Shown piece after piece: positions 46,700-58,731 of a stretch of DNA of 64,000 bases (within the stretch, counting starts at the first letter, position 1; each line of letters begins with the position of its first letter). The stretch is from Eucommia ulmoides. Its lineage: Eukaryota; Streptophyta; Magnoliopsida; Garryales; Eucommiaceae. The notes under the pieces were generated by a model. The model searched no databases. It worked only from the letters and a program-made list of their open reading frames with translations, and was not told where the DNA came from. The stretch spans positions 28,835,300 to 28,899,299 of the forward strand of contig CM028332.1 of NCBI GenBank assembly GCA_016647705.1, read 5' to 3'. The translations under genes and the position numbers were made by a program.

Positions 46700-47990
46700 T
46701 TTCGTCCCGAAATTTTATTACCTATTTGAACAAATGTGGAAATTTGCTTCTCATTTCATCCTCTCGCTCTCACGTCGCGTCTTCCACTGCATGACTGCGC
46801 TACAACACTTTAACTAACGGGATCGTTTTCGCTCGCGACACCCGGTCCTTACGGCTTAGGATTTGGACTAGCTGCTCAACGTAGGTTAAATCTACTTCCA
46901 ATTCGTTCGGCTGCGAAGTCCACACATGATCTCCCACTTCGAACTCCAACTCCCGTCGGCGCTTGTCTGCATAACCCTTTTGTCAACTCTAGGCAATTTT
47001 TAATCTTTCTCGAATCACCTTCACTTTGTCTGCTGTCATCTAAGCTATATCCGACATCAACAATTTGCGTTCCCCTACCTCAGCTTAGTCTGTTAGACTA
47101 GGTCCTGCATCTCCAATTACACAACACTGCATACGGTACAATCTCGATTGCTTAATGGTAGCCGTTATTGTAGGAGAATTCCATCAATGGTAAATGATCA
47201 TCCCAGCTACCAGGAAAGTCCAAAACACATCTTCTCAACACATCCTCCAACGTCGGAATCGTATACTCTAATTGTCCGTCTGTCTGAGGATGGAAAGCGG
47301 TACCGAATTTCAACTTGGTACCCAAAGCAGTTTGGAAACTTAACCAGAACTTCGAAGTAAATCTCGGATCTCCATCCGACACTAGAGAAATCGGTACGCC
47401 ATACAACCTAACAATCTCATCGATATATAGTCGAGCATACTTTTCAAGAGAATACGTCGTCTTTACGACCAGAAAATGAGCGGACTTGGTAAGCCTATCA
47501 TTGAACACTCAGATGCAATTATGCCCTTTTTTAGTACGGGGTAATCCCAAAATGACATCCATCGCGATATGCTCCCACTTCCACTTTGGGTTAGGTAGAG
47601 GTTGCAATAACCTACTTGGACGTTAATGCTCAAACTTAACTTGCTGACAAATAAGACACTTGGCAACAAATTCTACAATTTTCCGTTCCATTCCGATCCA
47701 TCAATAATGCTCACGCAATTCTCGATACATTTTGGTATTCCCCGGATGCATCGCGTATACTGAGCTATGCGCCTCTTCCAAGATATTTATTTTTAAATTG
47801 ACGTCATCAAGCACACACAGCTGGTTTCCAACCGTCAAAGCTTTATCACTCTCTCTGACATGATAGTTAGTTTTGTGACCACTCTTTACGTCATCTCTAA
47901 TCTTCCCCAATTGGGCACCCAACTTTTGCGCCTCACAGATACAGTTGATTAATGTCGGCCTCAAAGTCAAAATCGCAAGCAATGCTGCCG
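46700..47990 (-). pseudogene. Tekay-2 integrase
   Basis: The zinc-binding part is in the open frame 47701-47982 (EEAHSSVYAMHPGNTKMYREL). The core is at 47152-47508, with first Asp region NDRLTKSAHFLVVKTTYSLE, second Asp in LVSDGDPRFTSKFW, and the Glu site changed in DGQLEYTIPTLEDVL. Downstream (47150-46900) the C-terminal part is frame-broken, keeping FEVGDHV-like text. It is non-functional. Confidence 0.8.
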
Positions 47991-47991
47991 T

Positions 47992-48430
47992 TTAACCAAT
48001 CATCAACTGAACTAGCAAAGATCTCAACTCGACATACTGATTGGTATGAACAACATAAATATATGCGACTGAACCCGCCAATTTCTGACTTAATGCATCT
48101 GCTACAACATTGGCCTTTCCCGGGTGATACTGGATAGTGCAATCATAGTCTTTAATCAACTCTATCCAATGTCTCTGCCTCAAATTAATTCCTTCTGAAT
48201 AAACAGATAAATTCAAACTTTGGTGGTCGGTGTAGGTTTCACACATCTCTCCATACAAGTAGTGTCTCCAAATCTTTAAGGCAATTATAATCGCTGCTAG
48301 CTCCAGATCATGCGTCGGGTAATTTTGCTCATGATCCTTCAGTTGTCGAGATGTGTATGTGATTACATGACCATGCTGCATCAAAACACATCCTAGTCCT
48401 CGGTGGGATGCATCACTATAAATCACAAAA
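47992..48430 (-). pseudogene. Tekay-2 RNase H
   Basis: Open over 144 codons, with [50 protein letters not shown] and [13 protein letters not shown]. All catalytic acidic residues (YSD, DLELAA, YTDH, ADALS) are present. The frame begins inside the domain, after a stop. It would have degraded RNA in the RNA-DNA hybrid. Confidence 0.82.
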
Positions 48431-48474
48431 TTACTCCTTCCGTCGGGAGGGATAATATTGGTGCCGATATCAAT

Positions 48475-49410
48475 CTACTCTTCAATTCCTGGAAACTCTA
48501 TTCGCATTTTGTTAGTCCACTCAAATTCAGATTCCTTGCGGTTAAACAAGTCAACGGGGCAGTTATAATAAAAAAAAAAAATCCCTGCAGAAGCCGTTGA
48601 GATTAACCCGCCAATCCTAAAAAAACTTTGAACTTCAGTCATCTTTCTCAGCCTTTCCCACTGAACAACAACTTCCACTTACTTCGGGTCTACCTAAATA
48701 CCATCTCCTGAGATAACGTGCCCCAAACATACCACATGATCTAACCAAAATTCGCATTTACTGTACTTCACATATAGCCTCTTCTCTCGCCATGTCTGTA
48801 ACACGATTCGAAGATGTTCTGCATGCTCGTCTCTTCGTTGGGAATAGATCAATATATCGTCAATGAATACGATAATAAATTGATCCAGATAAAGTTGGAA
48901 GACCCGATTCATCAAGCCTATAAAGGCAGCAGGAGCATTTGTCAATCCGAAGGGCATAATCAAGAATTCATAGTGTCCATATCTCGTACGGAACACCATT
49001 TCCGCCACATCACTGTCTCTGACCTTCAATTGGTGATACTCCGATCGAAGATCTATCTTGAAAAACACTTCAACCTTTTAGAGATAGTCAAACAAGTCGC
49101 CAATCCCAAGTAACGGATATTTATTACGGACGGTCACCCTATTTAGTTGCCGATAATCAATACACATTCTCAACATAACGTCCTTTTTCTTCACGAACAA
49201 CACTGGGGTTCCCTATGGGAAAACACTGGGTCTTAGAAACCCATGATCTAATAAATCTTGTAACTGCACCTCCAATTCTTTCAACTCAGTAGGCGCCATA
49301 CGATAGGGTGGAATCGATATAGGAGCAGTTCCGGGGAGTAGCTCGATCGCGAGTTCTATCTCCCTATCTACTGGCAACCTTGGTAATTCGTCTGGAAACA
49401 CGTCGGAAAA
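48475..49410 (-). pseudogene. Tekay-2 reverse transcriptase
   Basis: Three open pieces in order: 49213-49401 (FPDELPRLPVDREIELAIEL, PYRMAPTELKELEVQLQDLL), 48694-49068 ([27 protein letters not shown], and the intact polymerase site FIDDILIYS), and 48475-48678 (connection to RNase H). Stops lie at the joins, near 49080-49210 and 48680. The catalytic Asp pair is kept, unlike in Tekay-1. Confidence 0.82.
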
Positions 49411-49765
49411 AATCTCTGACCTCTGGAATATCTGTTATCGAAACTTCTCTCTGATTGGTGTCAATCACATGCGCAAGGTATCCCTGACATCCTTTCTGCA
49501 ATATGTTCCTAGCTTCTAGGGCTGAAATCAAACTAACATGAGTGATAATTCTGTCTCCCGAGAATACAAATTCTGGCTCGCCTGAGATTTGAAAGATTAC
49601 ACTCTTCTTAAAATAATCCACCGGGGCATGACAACCTAACTGCAAATCCATATCCAGTATTACATCAAGATTATAATTATTCAAGGGTAATAGATCTACC
49701 GATAATTTCCTAGCACCAGTACGAAGTGAACTATATTTATACGCCCTAACTATTAATACGGACTC
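49364..49765 (-). pseudogene. Tekay-2 protease, C-terminal part only
   Basis: The frame reads NNYNLDVILDMDLQLGCHAP then FQISGEPEFVFSGDRIITHV, which matches the C-terminal half of the Gypsy protease. Compared with Tekay-1, the catalytic DxGSTHSF part and the zinc knuckles are missing: text jumps at 49769-49770 from the equivalent of about 24000 to that of about 24650. Confidence 0.72.
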
Positions 49766-50546
49766 ATAGTTCTCGGCTACTTCCTACACATCATTCTCTA
49801 TTAATTCACGCTGCATTTGCCTATTTCGTATAACTTTTAAATCTGTCTGCCCGTCAACCTAAAACGTATTTCCAAAGTAAATCATTTCTAGGTTAGTCTA
49901 CCTCTTATCTCTTCCCTTTTTACTGGATCGGATTTAATTCCATACCATCGAATGGTCGTCTCTTTCTGCTTTCACCATATGAACCTCCCTCTCTAATAAA
50001 ATCACGAGCACATCCACACATTTATGATAGAATCTGCGTATCTTAAATAGTAGCGCAGTGTGTCGTGTAATTGCATAAATAAGGTGTTGTCTACCAAGTC
50101 AATTCAATGAATAACTTAACATTGGACGAATTAAGTGTGCTCTGCCACACTCTTGGTTTAACAATAAAAATATTATGTACTACCAATAGGGAATCTCAAT
50201 GTCAAATACTACTAATAGAATTACTTAACAGTTATAATTTAATATTCCCAACCACTAGCACCCCCACAATCGCGATCTACCCATTACCACTACCAACCAC
50301 CACCTAAACCACCAACAAGCAGTATCACACATCGTCGTACCCACTAATTGTCAATAAGACAACTAATCATGCACGATGCTAATATATCATCTAATGCAAT
50401 GCAAAAGCTATCACTTACGTTCCGAACCCACCTATTGACACCCTATCTCAAAGTCCCTTACTGACTAGACAACTAACACGTCTTCCTATCTCGTGATCTT
50501 CTATTGACACAACTATTGGTAAGTCTACAGAACCTATAACCTAGGC
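49766..50546 (-). pseudogene. Tekay-2 gag remnant with a deletion of about 0.6 kb or more
   Basis: The first bases match the Tekay-1 gag at about 24650-24760. After that only scattered similarity remains and no frame is open. The internal region is 3.9 kb here against 4.8 kb in Tekay-1. Confidence 0.55.
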
Positions 50547-50560
50547 TCTAATACCAAAAT
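50547..50560 (-). other. Primer binding site of Tekay-2 (tRNA-Met type)
   Basis: The minus strand reads TTTTGGTATTAGAGCC beside the LTR at 50561, with one base different from the Met-type core. Confidence 0.75.
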
Positions 50561-52133
50561 TGTCACATCCCACCCCGGACACCCATCATGTGGGGCCGGC
50601 GTGACGTAGACATGACACCGTCCAATTGACTAACCAACCTCAATACGTCAATTACAAAATTGTAAATCTATACAACCCATATAATAGTCCCATCTAATAG
50701 GGATACACCTTCCCGAATATAAATACAATCAAACAAATCCCCTGAACCTCACTTAGATTTCAATTCTGATATCTCGTCTCCAAAACTTTCCTCATATGAC
50801 TCCTTTGCGTGACCTGCATAACTCTATCTAGCGCCAGTAGGGGACCAACCGACTCCTAACTATTTTACCTGCAAGTGTACTGCCTTCTTAGAAAAAATAT
50901 TTTTAAAATAGTAATTCATTTTACAGCATCTAAATGGATCAAGCGTGAGAATAGAAACAGCATGTAACTAGTAAAATTCTCCATAATATAAGTAGTGAAA
51001 ATAAAATAATACATATAAGTTCCATTCCAACCCATCTAGTAACATAATACCAATCACCATAATAGTAAATATCAAATCAACCAATATACGTAAAACAACA
51101 CATCTCAAGCACACATCTCAAACACACACACTGGCCAGCCTTAGTGATCGTTTTAACCTCACGATCGGGAGTTTGCAACGGTACCGTACCATCCGTAGGA
51201 TATGCCTTCCTAGGAACACCCATCACTCCGCCGAAGCGGATAATCACTGCGCAGTATAAACGTCTAACATCACTCTGCCGAAGCAGATAAACATCACTCC
51301 GCCGAAGCGGATAACTTCACTCTACCAAAACAGATAAATACTATGACATCGTCAAATCAAATACAGCATCATCGAATCACAACTCAATAAATACCGTCTA
51401 CTCAACATCGTCACATCACCACATCTATCTCTTTTCCTCAAAACCAACTTTTAAATTCAAAAATCATATTTCACACTTTCTTTTAAAGAAAACGTATGAT
51501 TTTATCAAGACCACTTTTTCACCCTTCATTTTTAGAAAACCAGGCATTTTTTAGACAAACAGATATTTTCTATTCTCTTTTAAAAACACCGTTTGATTTC
51601 ACCAAATCCAACAAGAATTCATTTTCAACTTCATTTCGAAAACCATCGGAATCTTCCGAAAATCCAGTTTATCAACTCACCCAAATCATGCTTGATCCAT
51701 ATAATTTATAAATTCATACAGTTTAAGTAAACACATATTTCATCATATAGATACATAGAAAAACAGTTTGGCAAGAAGACAGTATACTCACCTCGTTATC
51801 CTCTCTCCAAAACCTTCACTGACCATACTCTATCGGGACATCGGTGCCTGCGAACCTAATAGTGATAGAGTCTAAATTAATATCTTATCTAAAACATCTG
51901 AATCACGCAATGCAGACCCTATATTCCGAATCGTTATTATTTTGTATACCATGTAATTAAAATTAATTAATCGTTAGGAAATTGTTACGATTTTAGGATT
52001 TGTAATGCTAAATAAATTTAATTTAACAAAAATTAATAATCGATTGAAATTTTACCTGTTTCCGAATCGTTTGGCGACCACGAGATGGGTTTTGATTTTC
52101 AGTGGGGTGGTTTGTGTAATTCCCCTCTTTTTT

Positions 52134-52171
<38 letters not shown>

Positions 52172-53224
52172 TTTTTCTGTTTCCTGTTCAGTTCCCGGTC
52201 GTCCCTCTCTCTCATCTGTTTCTGTTTCTGATGTTGGTCGATCGTCTCTCTCTTCCGAAATTCGACGACGACACACCCACAAGGCTCACCGACGACCGAC
52301 CAGCATACCCGCACCCCATCGACTCTCACACACACAGCCACACAGTCGGCCCACGTCCGATGGCTGACCATGCTTACACAGTAACACCCACACACAAGCA
52401 ACCGTCGACATTACACACACAACTAACGAACACCATGGATAGAACACCCACCACCGAAATAGCACGCAGACACAGACACACACACACCGTCATCAAGCAG
52501 AGTACACACACGCACAACGTCGACGATATCGTCGGACCGAACGGAAAACCCATCTCCACCGTCACACACACACACACCGGCGGAACCAAAACAGACGAAC
52601 AGAATCGAAAACGCACACACACCGATCACCCCCCCACACTGCCGGACAAACTGAACAGAATACACACACACACATGACGACGATGGTTGAACGACGGACA
52701 CCCCCACGCCGGAACACACCACCTCCGGACGATCACACTGCCCTCTCCGATCATACACACACTCGCGACCACCGCCGAAATCCACACCCTCACACGAACA
52801 GCAAAGCCCCCACACAAAAGCCGACCACACCCCGCCGGCGCCGAACCCGCCTACTCATCTCTCTCTCTTCTTTTTCTATTTTCTTCTCTCTTTAATTTTC
52901 AGATTTGATCATATTTTTTTGATTATTATGCATGAAGATATATATATATATATATATATATATAATAAACTTTTTAATTAATTACTCTTTCCTCCTCCAA
53001 CTTTCTTTAAATCTTAATTTTTAATCAATTTCAACTTTTTAAAAGTTTCTAAGATTTGCAATTTCACCCCTTTAAGTTTCAATTAAAAGTTAAATGTCAA
53101 TTTACCTCCCTAAGTTGGGATTTAATGTTTCTAGATTTTCAATTTGACCCAATTTCATCCCTAATTTTTATAATTATTCTAAAATACAATTAAAATGACG
53201 TACGTGTTAATTCGGGGTCTTACA
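50561..53224 (-). repeat. 5' LTR of Tekay-2 (2664 bp)
   Basis: Near-identical to 43887-46678 over most of its length, with differences concentrated in the first 300 bp, plus the missing 110 bp segment near 52960. Has the same CA-rich stretch (52265-52860) and TA repeat (52939-52966). Confidence 0.88.
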
Positions 53225-53229
53225 GTGTA

Positions 53230-53660
53230 TATATATGTAAATCCATGAAAAGGCAATGATCCCTCAATATTCTTCTTCTTCTTATTTTTCTTCTTCTTCT
53301 TCTTCTTCTTCTTCTTATTATTATTATTAAGTAGACACATGTACAATATGTATATTATATATATAACTCATAGTGGGATTTGTTTCCTTCGGTGCGAAGG
53401 AAATGAATTCAACCATTTATTTATTTATACAATGTCCCCTCTTGAAATAAAAAAAATATTAATTATATCTCAAAACTCTTAAAAGTATATTTTAAATAAT
53501 ACATTAGTCCCAAAACTTCTAAAATCAATTTAAAATAAACATTTAACTCCCAAAAATTATCAAATATTATTTTTACCATAAATTTGCAAAACAATCCCAA
53601 AAATATTAAACTTTTATGCAAAGTAATATTTTCAAAAATATAAATTTTTGGGGTATTACA
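53230..53660 (-). repeat. 5' LTR of LARD-C, right part
   Basis: Continues the LTR after the GTGTA duplication (53225-53229) and matches 37696-38114. Has a TTC/ATT microsatellite (53270-53330) and a perfect 9 bp palindrome at 53383-53403 (TTTCCTTCG, GTG, CGAAGGAAA). Confidence 0.83.
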
Positions 53661-54650
53661 CAAACAGCCATATTCAATTGCTCAGTTTGGCCCTTTGATC
53701 GTCAAAATCCAAATCTGGAAAAATCAAACAAACATTCGATCTGCAAAATCTGCGAAATCAAAGATCGACGATGACGAATCAAGAATCGAAAACGAAATAA
53801 TTTGACATCTGGAGTAGAATAGAAAACTAAAATAATTTCATCAATGATTTTATCCCTAAACCCTAAATCAATTTCTGCAACTATGAAATCAAAAAATCGA
53901 AATTGAAAATTGAGAGAAAGAGAGAAATAGAGAGAAAGAACATACACAAATGGAAGTGGAGACGACGACGACGATGACGATGGCTGATGGCGAAGTGAAG
54001 ACGACGACAATGGAGAAGACGACACTTACTAGAGACGAGGAGGAGCTGGTGGAGACAATGAGAATAGTATACGACGGTGATGGAGGTGGAGACGAATATG
54101 GTGGTGGAGAATCGAGAACGGCGAATGGAGAAGACGCACAAAAGAGATAGAGTAGGGTTAAATGAATAGGAGCAAAACAGTAATCTGACATTTGAGACTT
54201 TTAAATTTGGGATTAATCAGTTCATAAAATTATTAGGATGAGAGTTTTTGGTTTATTATAAACTAATTGACATTTATTTGTAAAGGAAAAATGATTTTGG
54301 GCTTATTTGGTATTTTTTTCCTTTTAAAAATTGAAAACGATATCATGCCAATAAAACGACAACTACAAGCCAATTGTGTCCGTGATATATAAAATTTCTT
54401 CCGTTTAATTTTTTAATAGAAGTTAGTGAATGTACATTAGGAATCAAAATAAGGGATCAATCATACAATTTATACTTTAAAAAATTTCATTTCATGTTCT
54501 ATGTATGATTTTTTAACCATTATTTAACTTTGGTCTACATAATTTTAATTCGAACATATGGCACTTTGAAATTTCATAATACTCTTGCTTCGGTCCAAAT
54601 CAAATGATCCATTACAATTTTGGATGGCAAACCATCACTTCCCATCTGAC
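53661..54650. other. Old locus sequence, no gene recognised
   Basis: Starts with the CAAAC duplication and continues the text left at 36999. A purine-rich GACGACGACGATG stretch at 53955-54150 gives overlapping open frames on both strands, which I read as low-complexity artefacts. Confidence 0.55.

Positions 54651-54653
<3 letters not shown>

Positions 54654-54700
<47 letters not shown>
54654..54700. repeat. AT microsatellite
   Basis: About 23 AT units. Confidence 0.95.
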
Positions 54701-54702
<2 letters not shown>

Positions 54703-56594
54703 ATTTTTTTATTTTTAAGTATTTGGGCAGGAACAAGAATGGATAGGAAGGAGAGAATGAGGCTCGAAATGCCTATAAAACTTATTAAAAACAGTCACAT
54801 ATGCAACAAGTGACTATTTTCTATCCAAAAATTTAATGGGGATAATGACTTGGATTGTCGTGGAATTATTAGGAAACTTTAATTACGATATTATAAGTGC
54901 AAATTGAAACCATGGGAATCAGAGTGAGATTTTAGTCAAACTTCAAGGGTACAAAGTGTCAAAAACCTCAAAGTTCTATTTTGAGGTAGGAATTTTTCTT
55001 TTTTGGTGAAACAAACGAGGGTAAGAAAGCGAGCATCCTTCTTTCTATAAGATGTTTCGGATTGAACGGGATCACACAAGGTTAGATTAGAAATCTCTAG
55101 AAAAATCCTACCTTCTTTGCAGGAGCAGCGGGTGGACTAGTCATTAGATCGGTTAAGACCCTGCCAAGCTCTCATTTTTAACTCTGGCACGCATAATGGG
55201 ACAAGTTGAATAATTGACTATTAAAATGATTCAAAAATACATATTGAACATTGTGATTACGCATTACATTTTTGGTAATAAATCTAGAATCTAAAAATTG
55301 TTTGTTATTGTTTCAGAAGAAGAAATTAGACCAAAGATATAATAGTCACTTAAAGGAAGAAAAAAAAAATTGACTCTAAAAAACAATGATACTTTCGAGT
55401 AAGCTTGAGTAATCAAATGAAATAAATCCATTTAATAACTTAACTATTTGTGTAAGACCCTATTCAATTGAACTCACAATTTTACATGTTTGCAGGGTCA
55501 ATCAAATTCGAGTCACGTCGCCAATGACCGAACACGATTTAGATCAGAGTTTACATCTAAGAGATAAAATTGTTATTTGACTGACAACTAACTATGTGTT
55601 TTTCCATCTGTCGTCCTTTGCGCTGTCTATCATCAACCCCATTGCTAGTAATACACAACCAACCTTAAAGGGGGTTGAGTTGAGCCCTAAAACCCACTAT
55701 CTTTTTATACATCATGCAATTTGTGTGACAATGGTTGATTGTGTTGGAGTCGTAAAATTTTGTGAAATTTGTAGTGATAATAAAAATTTTAGAATATGTT
55801 TGGTTAGAAGGATGGAAAAAGAAAAAAAAAAATATATTTATCCTTGAGAAAATCATTTTTTTATATGTTTGGTTGGAAGGATATAAAAAGAGATAATACA
55901 ATATTTTGTGTTTATTAAAAATAATAAAAAAAATAAAATATGCACTATTTTAATTTACTATTTTACCTTTACTACATATTACAATATAAAATAAGAATTC
56001 TACAATAAAAAAAAACAAAAGGGCAATTTTTCAACTAACAAAAAAAAAAATCATTAACTAGAGTTAGATTAGAATTATAGCAACCATTATTCAAGTTGAA
56101 TATAATATATTTGAATAATTAATAAATGAAATAAAATAAAAAAAATCAAAACATTGTAAACATTGATACAAAATTGAGTCAAACAACCTAAAAAATTATA
56201 AAAATGAAATAAAGGGGTATAATGGTTATATGTGAAAATGAAACAAATTAAGTTACATTTCATTTGTGTATGTGTTATATAAAAAGATATAATGATAATT
56301 TTAAAGTGTTTTTTCGCCAGCTTTTCATTTTCATTCTGTTTTCATTTTTATTTTCTAAAAATGATTAAGAGAACCCAATAATGATTATGAGAAATCAAAT
56401 CAAGTCATATTGGTCAACGAATTGATAATTCTATCTTATTAAAAATCTTAAGATTATGTCATAAAAATCCCTTTTTTGAAAAAAAAAAAATTGATTGCAA
56501 AAGTAATGGTGAAAAGAAGGTAAAGTTGATCACTGCTATCAATTGTCGAGGACTAGAATTGGTTTTGAATGTTCTGATTCGACCAACCTTCAAT
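54701..56594. other. No gene recognised
   Basis: AT-rich, low-copy-looking sequence. The phrase GTGAGATTTTAGTCAAACTT (54924-54943) repeats a part of the LARD leader (30497-30516). Two phrases ATGTTTGGTTRGAAGGAT (55796 and 55864) resemble the AT-rich repeats further right. Open frames here (54604-54813 and 55596-55847) show no convincing domain. Confidence 0.5.
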
Positions 56595-56606
56595 CCTTCC
56601 CTCACA

Positions 56607-56637
<31 letters not shown>

Positions 56638-56925
56638 GAGTAATCTTTCTTCTCCTCCGGTAGAAGTGAAGGTGTCAGTCAGACTTGATTGGATAGTTGA
56701 GATCTGATAATGTGAAACATGGGTTCAAATAATGAAGCCGGAATCATCAAAATATCTCTCACAGAATCAATGGCGTGTGGAAGTTGAATTCCCCCCTAAA
56801 AAGCATAGCCGGTAGTAGCCCCTCCCCTCATCTGATTCTGATATGATCTGATTCTCCACCGCCGCTGCAATATCCACCAATGGCGTCATCTTCCCCAGAG
56901 TCCCAACAACGCGCCCATACATAAT
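56595..56925 (+). pseudogene. Possible 5' end of a host gene: CT-rich leader and short first exon
   Basis: A CT microsatellite (56606-56632) and pyrimidine-rich text are followed by ATG at 56880 in a very good plant start context (CCACCAATGGCG). The frame reads MASSSPESQQRAHT and then stops. This looks like the leader and start of a plant gene whose remainder is missing or starts after an intron not seen here. I do not recognise the gene. The alternative is chance. Confidence 0.35.
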
Positions 56926-56984
56926 CTGTTTTTGAATGCGTGTGACTAGAATTTTGGGATAATTTCATCATTGGTCGTTGGAAA

Positions 56985-58400
56985 AATAAATAAATAATAT
57001 TTTTATCAATTATTAAATAAAAATTATTTGATGAGAAAAAAATAAATAAAAAAATAATTCATTTTAATATAATTTAATATTTTATTTTCACATATTACTA
57101 AAATAAATTAAAAATTTTATTATCAAATATATAATTAGAATTTTATTCATTTTGCATTACTTTTTTCCATTTTTCTCACATTTGTGGGGAAAAAAAAATT
57201 ACTCTGAAAATTGTGCATTTTCCTTACTATTTTTTTTTCCTTCTATTTTTCATTCTTACCACAAAATTTTTTATTTTTAATTTCCATATGAAACCATAGG
57301 TATGTTTAGTTGGGTGAAAAATAGAGTTGATGTGAAAATAAAAAAGAAAAAGAGGTGGAAAATTTTATAAAAAAAAAATAAAATTGTATTTGGTAAAAAA
57401 AAAAAAATTGAATGGAAAAGAAAAAGTGATTAAAAAAGACTCATTTTCTTTATCTTTTTTTTCCTCTCAACTTTAGGATGAAAATGATTGAAATTTGAGA
57501 AAAAAATATTAAAATTATATTTATACCCTTAATAATAGATTTGTTAATTTCTTTTTATAATATATGAGGGTAAATAGTAAATTACATTAAAGTAAGTTAT
57601 TTTTCTTCATTTTATTTTTTTTTCTAACTAAACAATACTAGGAAATTTATGTTTCTTTCACAATGGATAAAATATTATCTTCTAATTTTTCTTTTTCTTT
57701 TCTTTTTTCATTCTTCCAACTAGACGTACCAAAAGTTAAAAAATGAATAGAAAAGAAAATGAAAAAGAAAATAAGATGGAAAATAAAAATAAAAAATTAT
57801 TTGGTAAGAATGAAAAGTAGAAAGAAAAAAAAATAGCAAGTAAAATGCATAATTTTCGAAGTAATTTTTTTCTCTCACAAATGTGGGAGAAAAATGAAGG
57901 AAAGTGATGGAAAATGAATAAAATTATAATTATACTCTTGATACTAAATTTTTTAATTTATTTTTGTAATATATGATGGTAAAATAATAAATTGAATTAA
58001 AGTGAATTATTTTCCTTCATTTCACAATGGATAATTATCCTCTCATTTTTCTTTTTTTCTTTCTTTTTTATTCTTCCAGCTAAACATGCCCTCCGTGTTA
58101 TTTGGTTATGAAATGAAAATAAAGGAGATAAAATAATTCACTTTAATATAATTTATTATTTTATCCTCATATGTTATAAAAATAAATAAAAAATTATATT
58201 GTCAAGGGTATAATTATAATTATATTCATTCTCTCTCACTTTCTTCCATTTTTGTCCTAAATTTGTGTGAAAAAAATTGCTACAAAATTTATGTGTTTTT
58301 TTTTTTCCTATTTTCTTTTTTCTTCTATTTTCCATCCAAACCAAACAAGTTTTTTTCCCTCCTATTTTTCTTTCATTCTTTTTCACCCAACCAAACGCAT
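56985..58400. repeat. Four related AT-rich repeats in alternating orientation
   Basis: 56985-57295 and 58100-58400 read in one direction (AATTCANTTTAATATAATTTA, then TCATTTTACCTCATATNTTA-like, TTTCTTCCATTTTT, CTNACAAATTTGTG, TTTTCCTTCTATTTTTCATTC). 57300-57715 and 57730-58090 read in the other direction (AGGGTAAAATAGTAAATTNNATTAAAGTGAATTATTTTCCTTCATT). Copies are about 300-400 bp. They look like decayed miniature elements; ends and flanking duplications are not clear. Confidence 0.6.
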
Positions 58401-58722
58401 CAAGATTTCATATAGGACCATGAAATTTCAATTTTGTCAATGAAATCTCTTTTATACATTGGAAAATGAATCAAATATTAGTAAGATTAAATTTCGTTAT
58501 GTGAAAACCATCATATAAATAAGAACATTCATATTGAATCATAAAGGATAAAAATATTGAATTTGCGGAAGCGTATCTGAATCCATAATAAGAAAGTTGA
58601 AATATCCGAGTTTGAGTCTTTATGATTTTTCAGATCTACACTTGTTTTCTGTCTAAATTTCTCTCTGATAATGGGGATCAGAAGAATAGAAAAAACGTTG
58701 TGTGATCCAGAGACCATGACCC

Positions 58723-58731
58723 CTATTTATA
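58723..58731 (-). promoter_or_regulatory. TATA box of the right-hand Copia LTR
   Basis: TATAAATAG on the minus strand, about 260 bp into the LTR. Transcription would start about 30 bp further to the left. Confidence 0.6.

Larger units (their letters stand above)
43887..53224 (-). mobile_element. Tekay-2: complete-ended Tekay/Del-like Gypsy element, 9.3 kb
   Basis: LTRs at 43887-46678 and 50561-53224, both TGTCA... to ...CTTACA, flanked by the exact duplication GTGTA (43882-43886 and 53225-53229). The host text continues across it as in the LARD-C 3' LTR. Decayed pol lies on the minus strand, and most of gag is deleted. The LTRs look more alike than those of Tekay-1 or LARD-A, so this is one of the younger insertions. 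Confidence 0.9.
37000..53660 (-). mobile_element. LARD-C: second Tekay-related non-autonomous LTR element, carrying nested insertions
   Basis: Starts TGTAACGACCCG at 37000 and ends GGGTATTACA at 53660, with the exact duplication CAAAC (36995-36999 and 53661-53665). LTRs are 37000-38114 and 43180-43886 plus 53230-53660, about 1.1 kb each once Tekay-2 is removed. The inside has no gag or pol. It contains a solo LTR, minisatellites and a PPR gene fragment. Confidence 0.85.

Noticed and set aside
15400..54400. Possible terminal inverted repeats of a MULE-like element around the old locus
   Set aside because: I compared 15410-15660 with the reverse complement of 54160-54390; only AACCAAAA...CTCTCATC-like words match, which is not enough for terminal repeats.
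54604..54813. 69-codon frame ending MDRKERMRLEMPIKLIKNSH, faintly like a MADS-box start
   Set aside because: It begins in an AT microsatellite, stops after about 25 meaningful codons, and the resemblance to MADS type I starts is too short to support.
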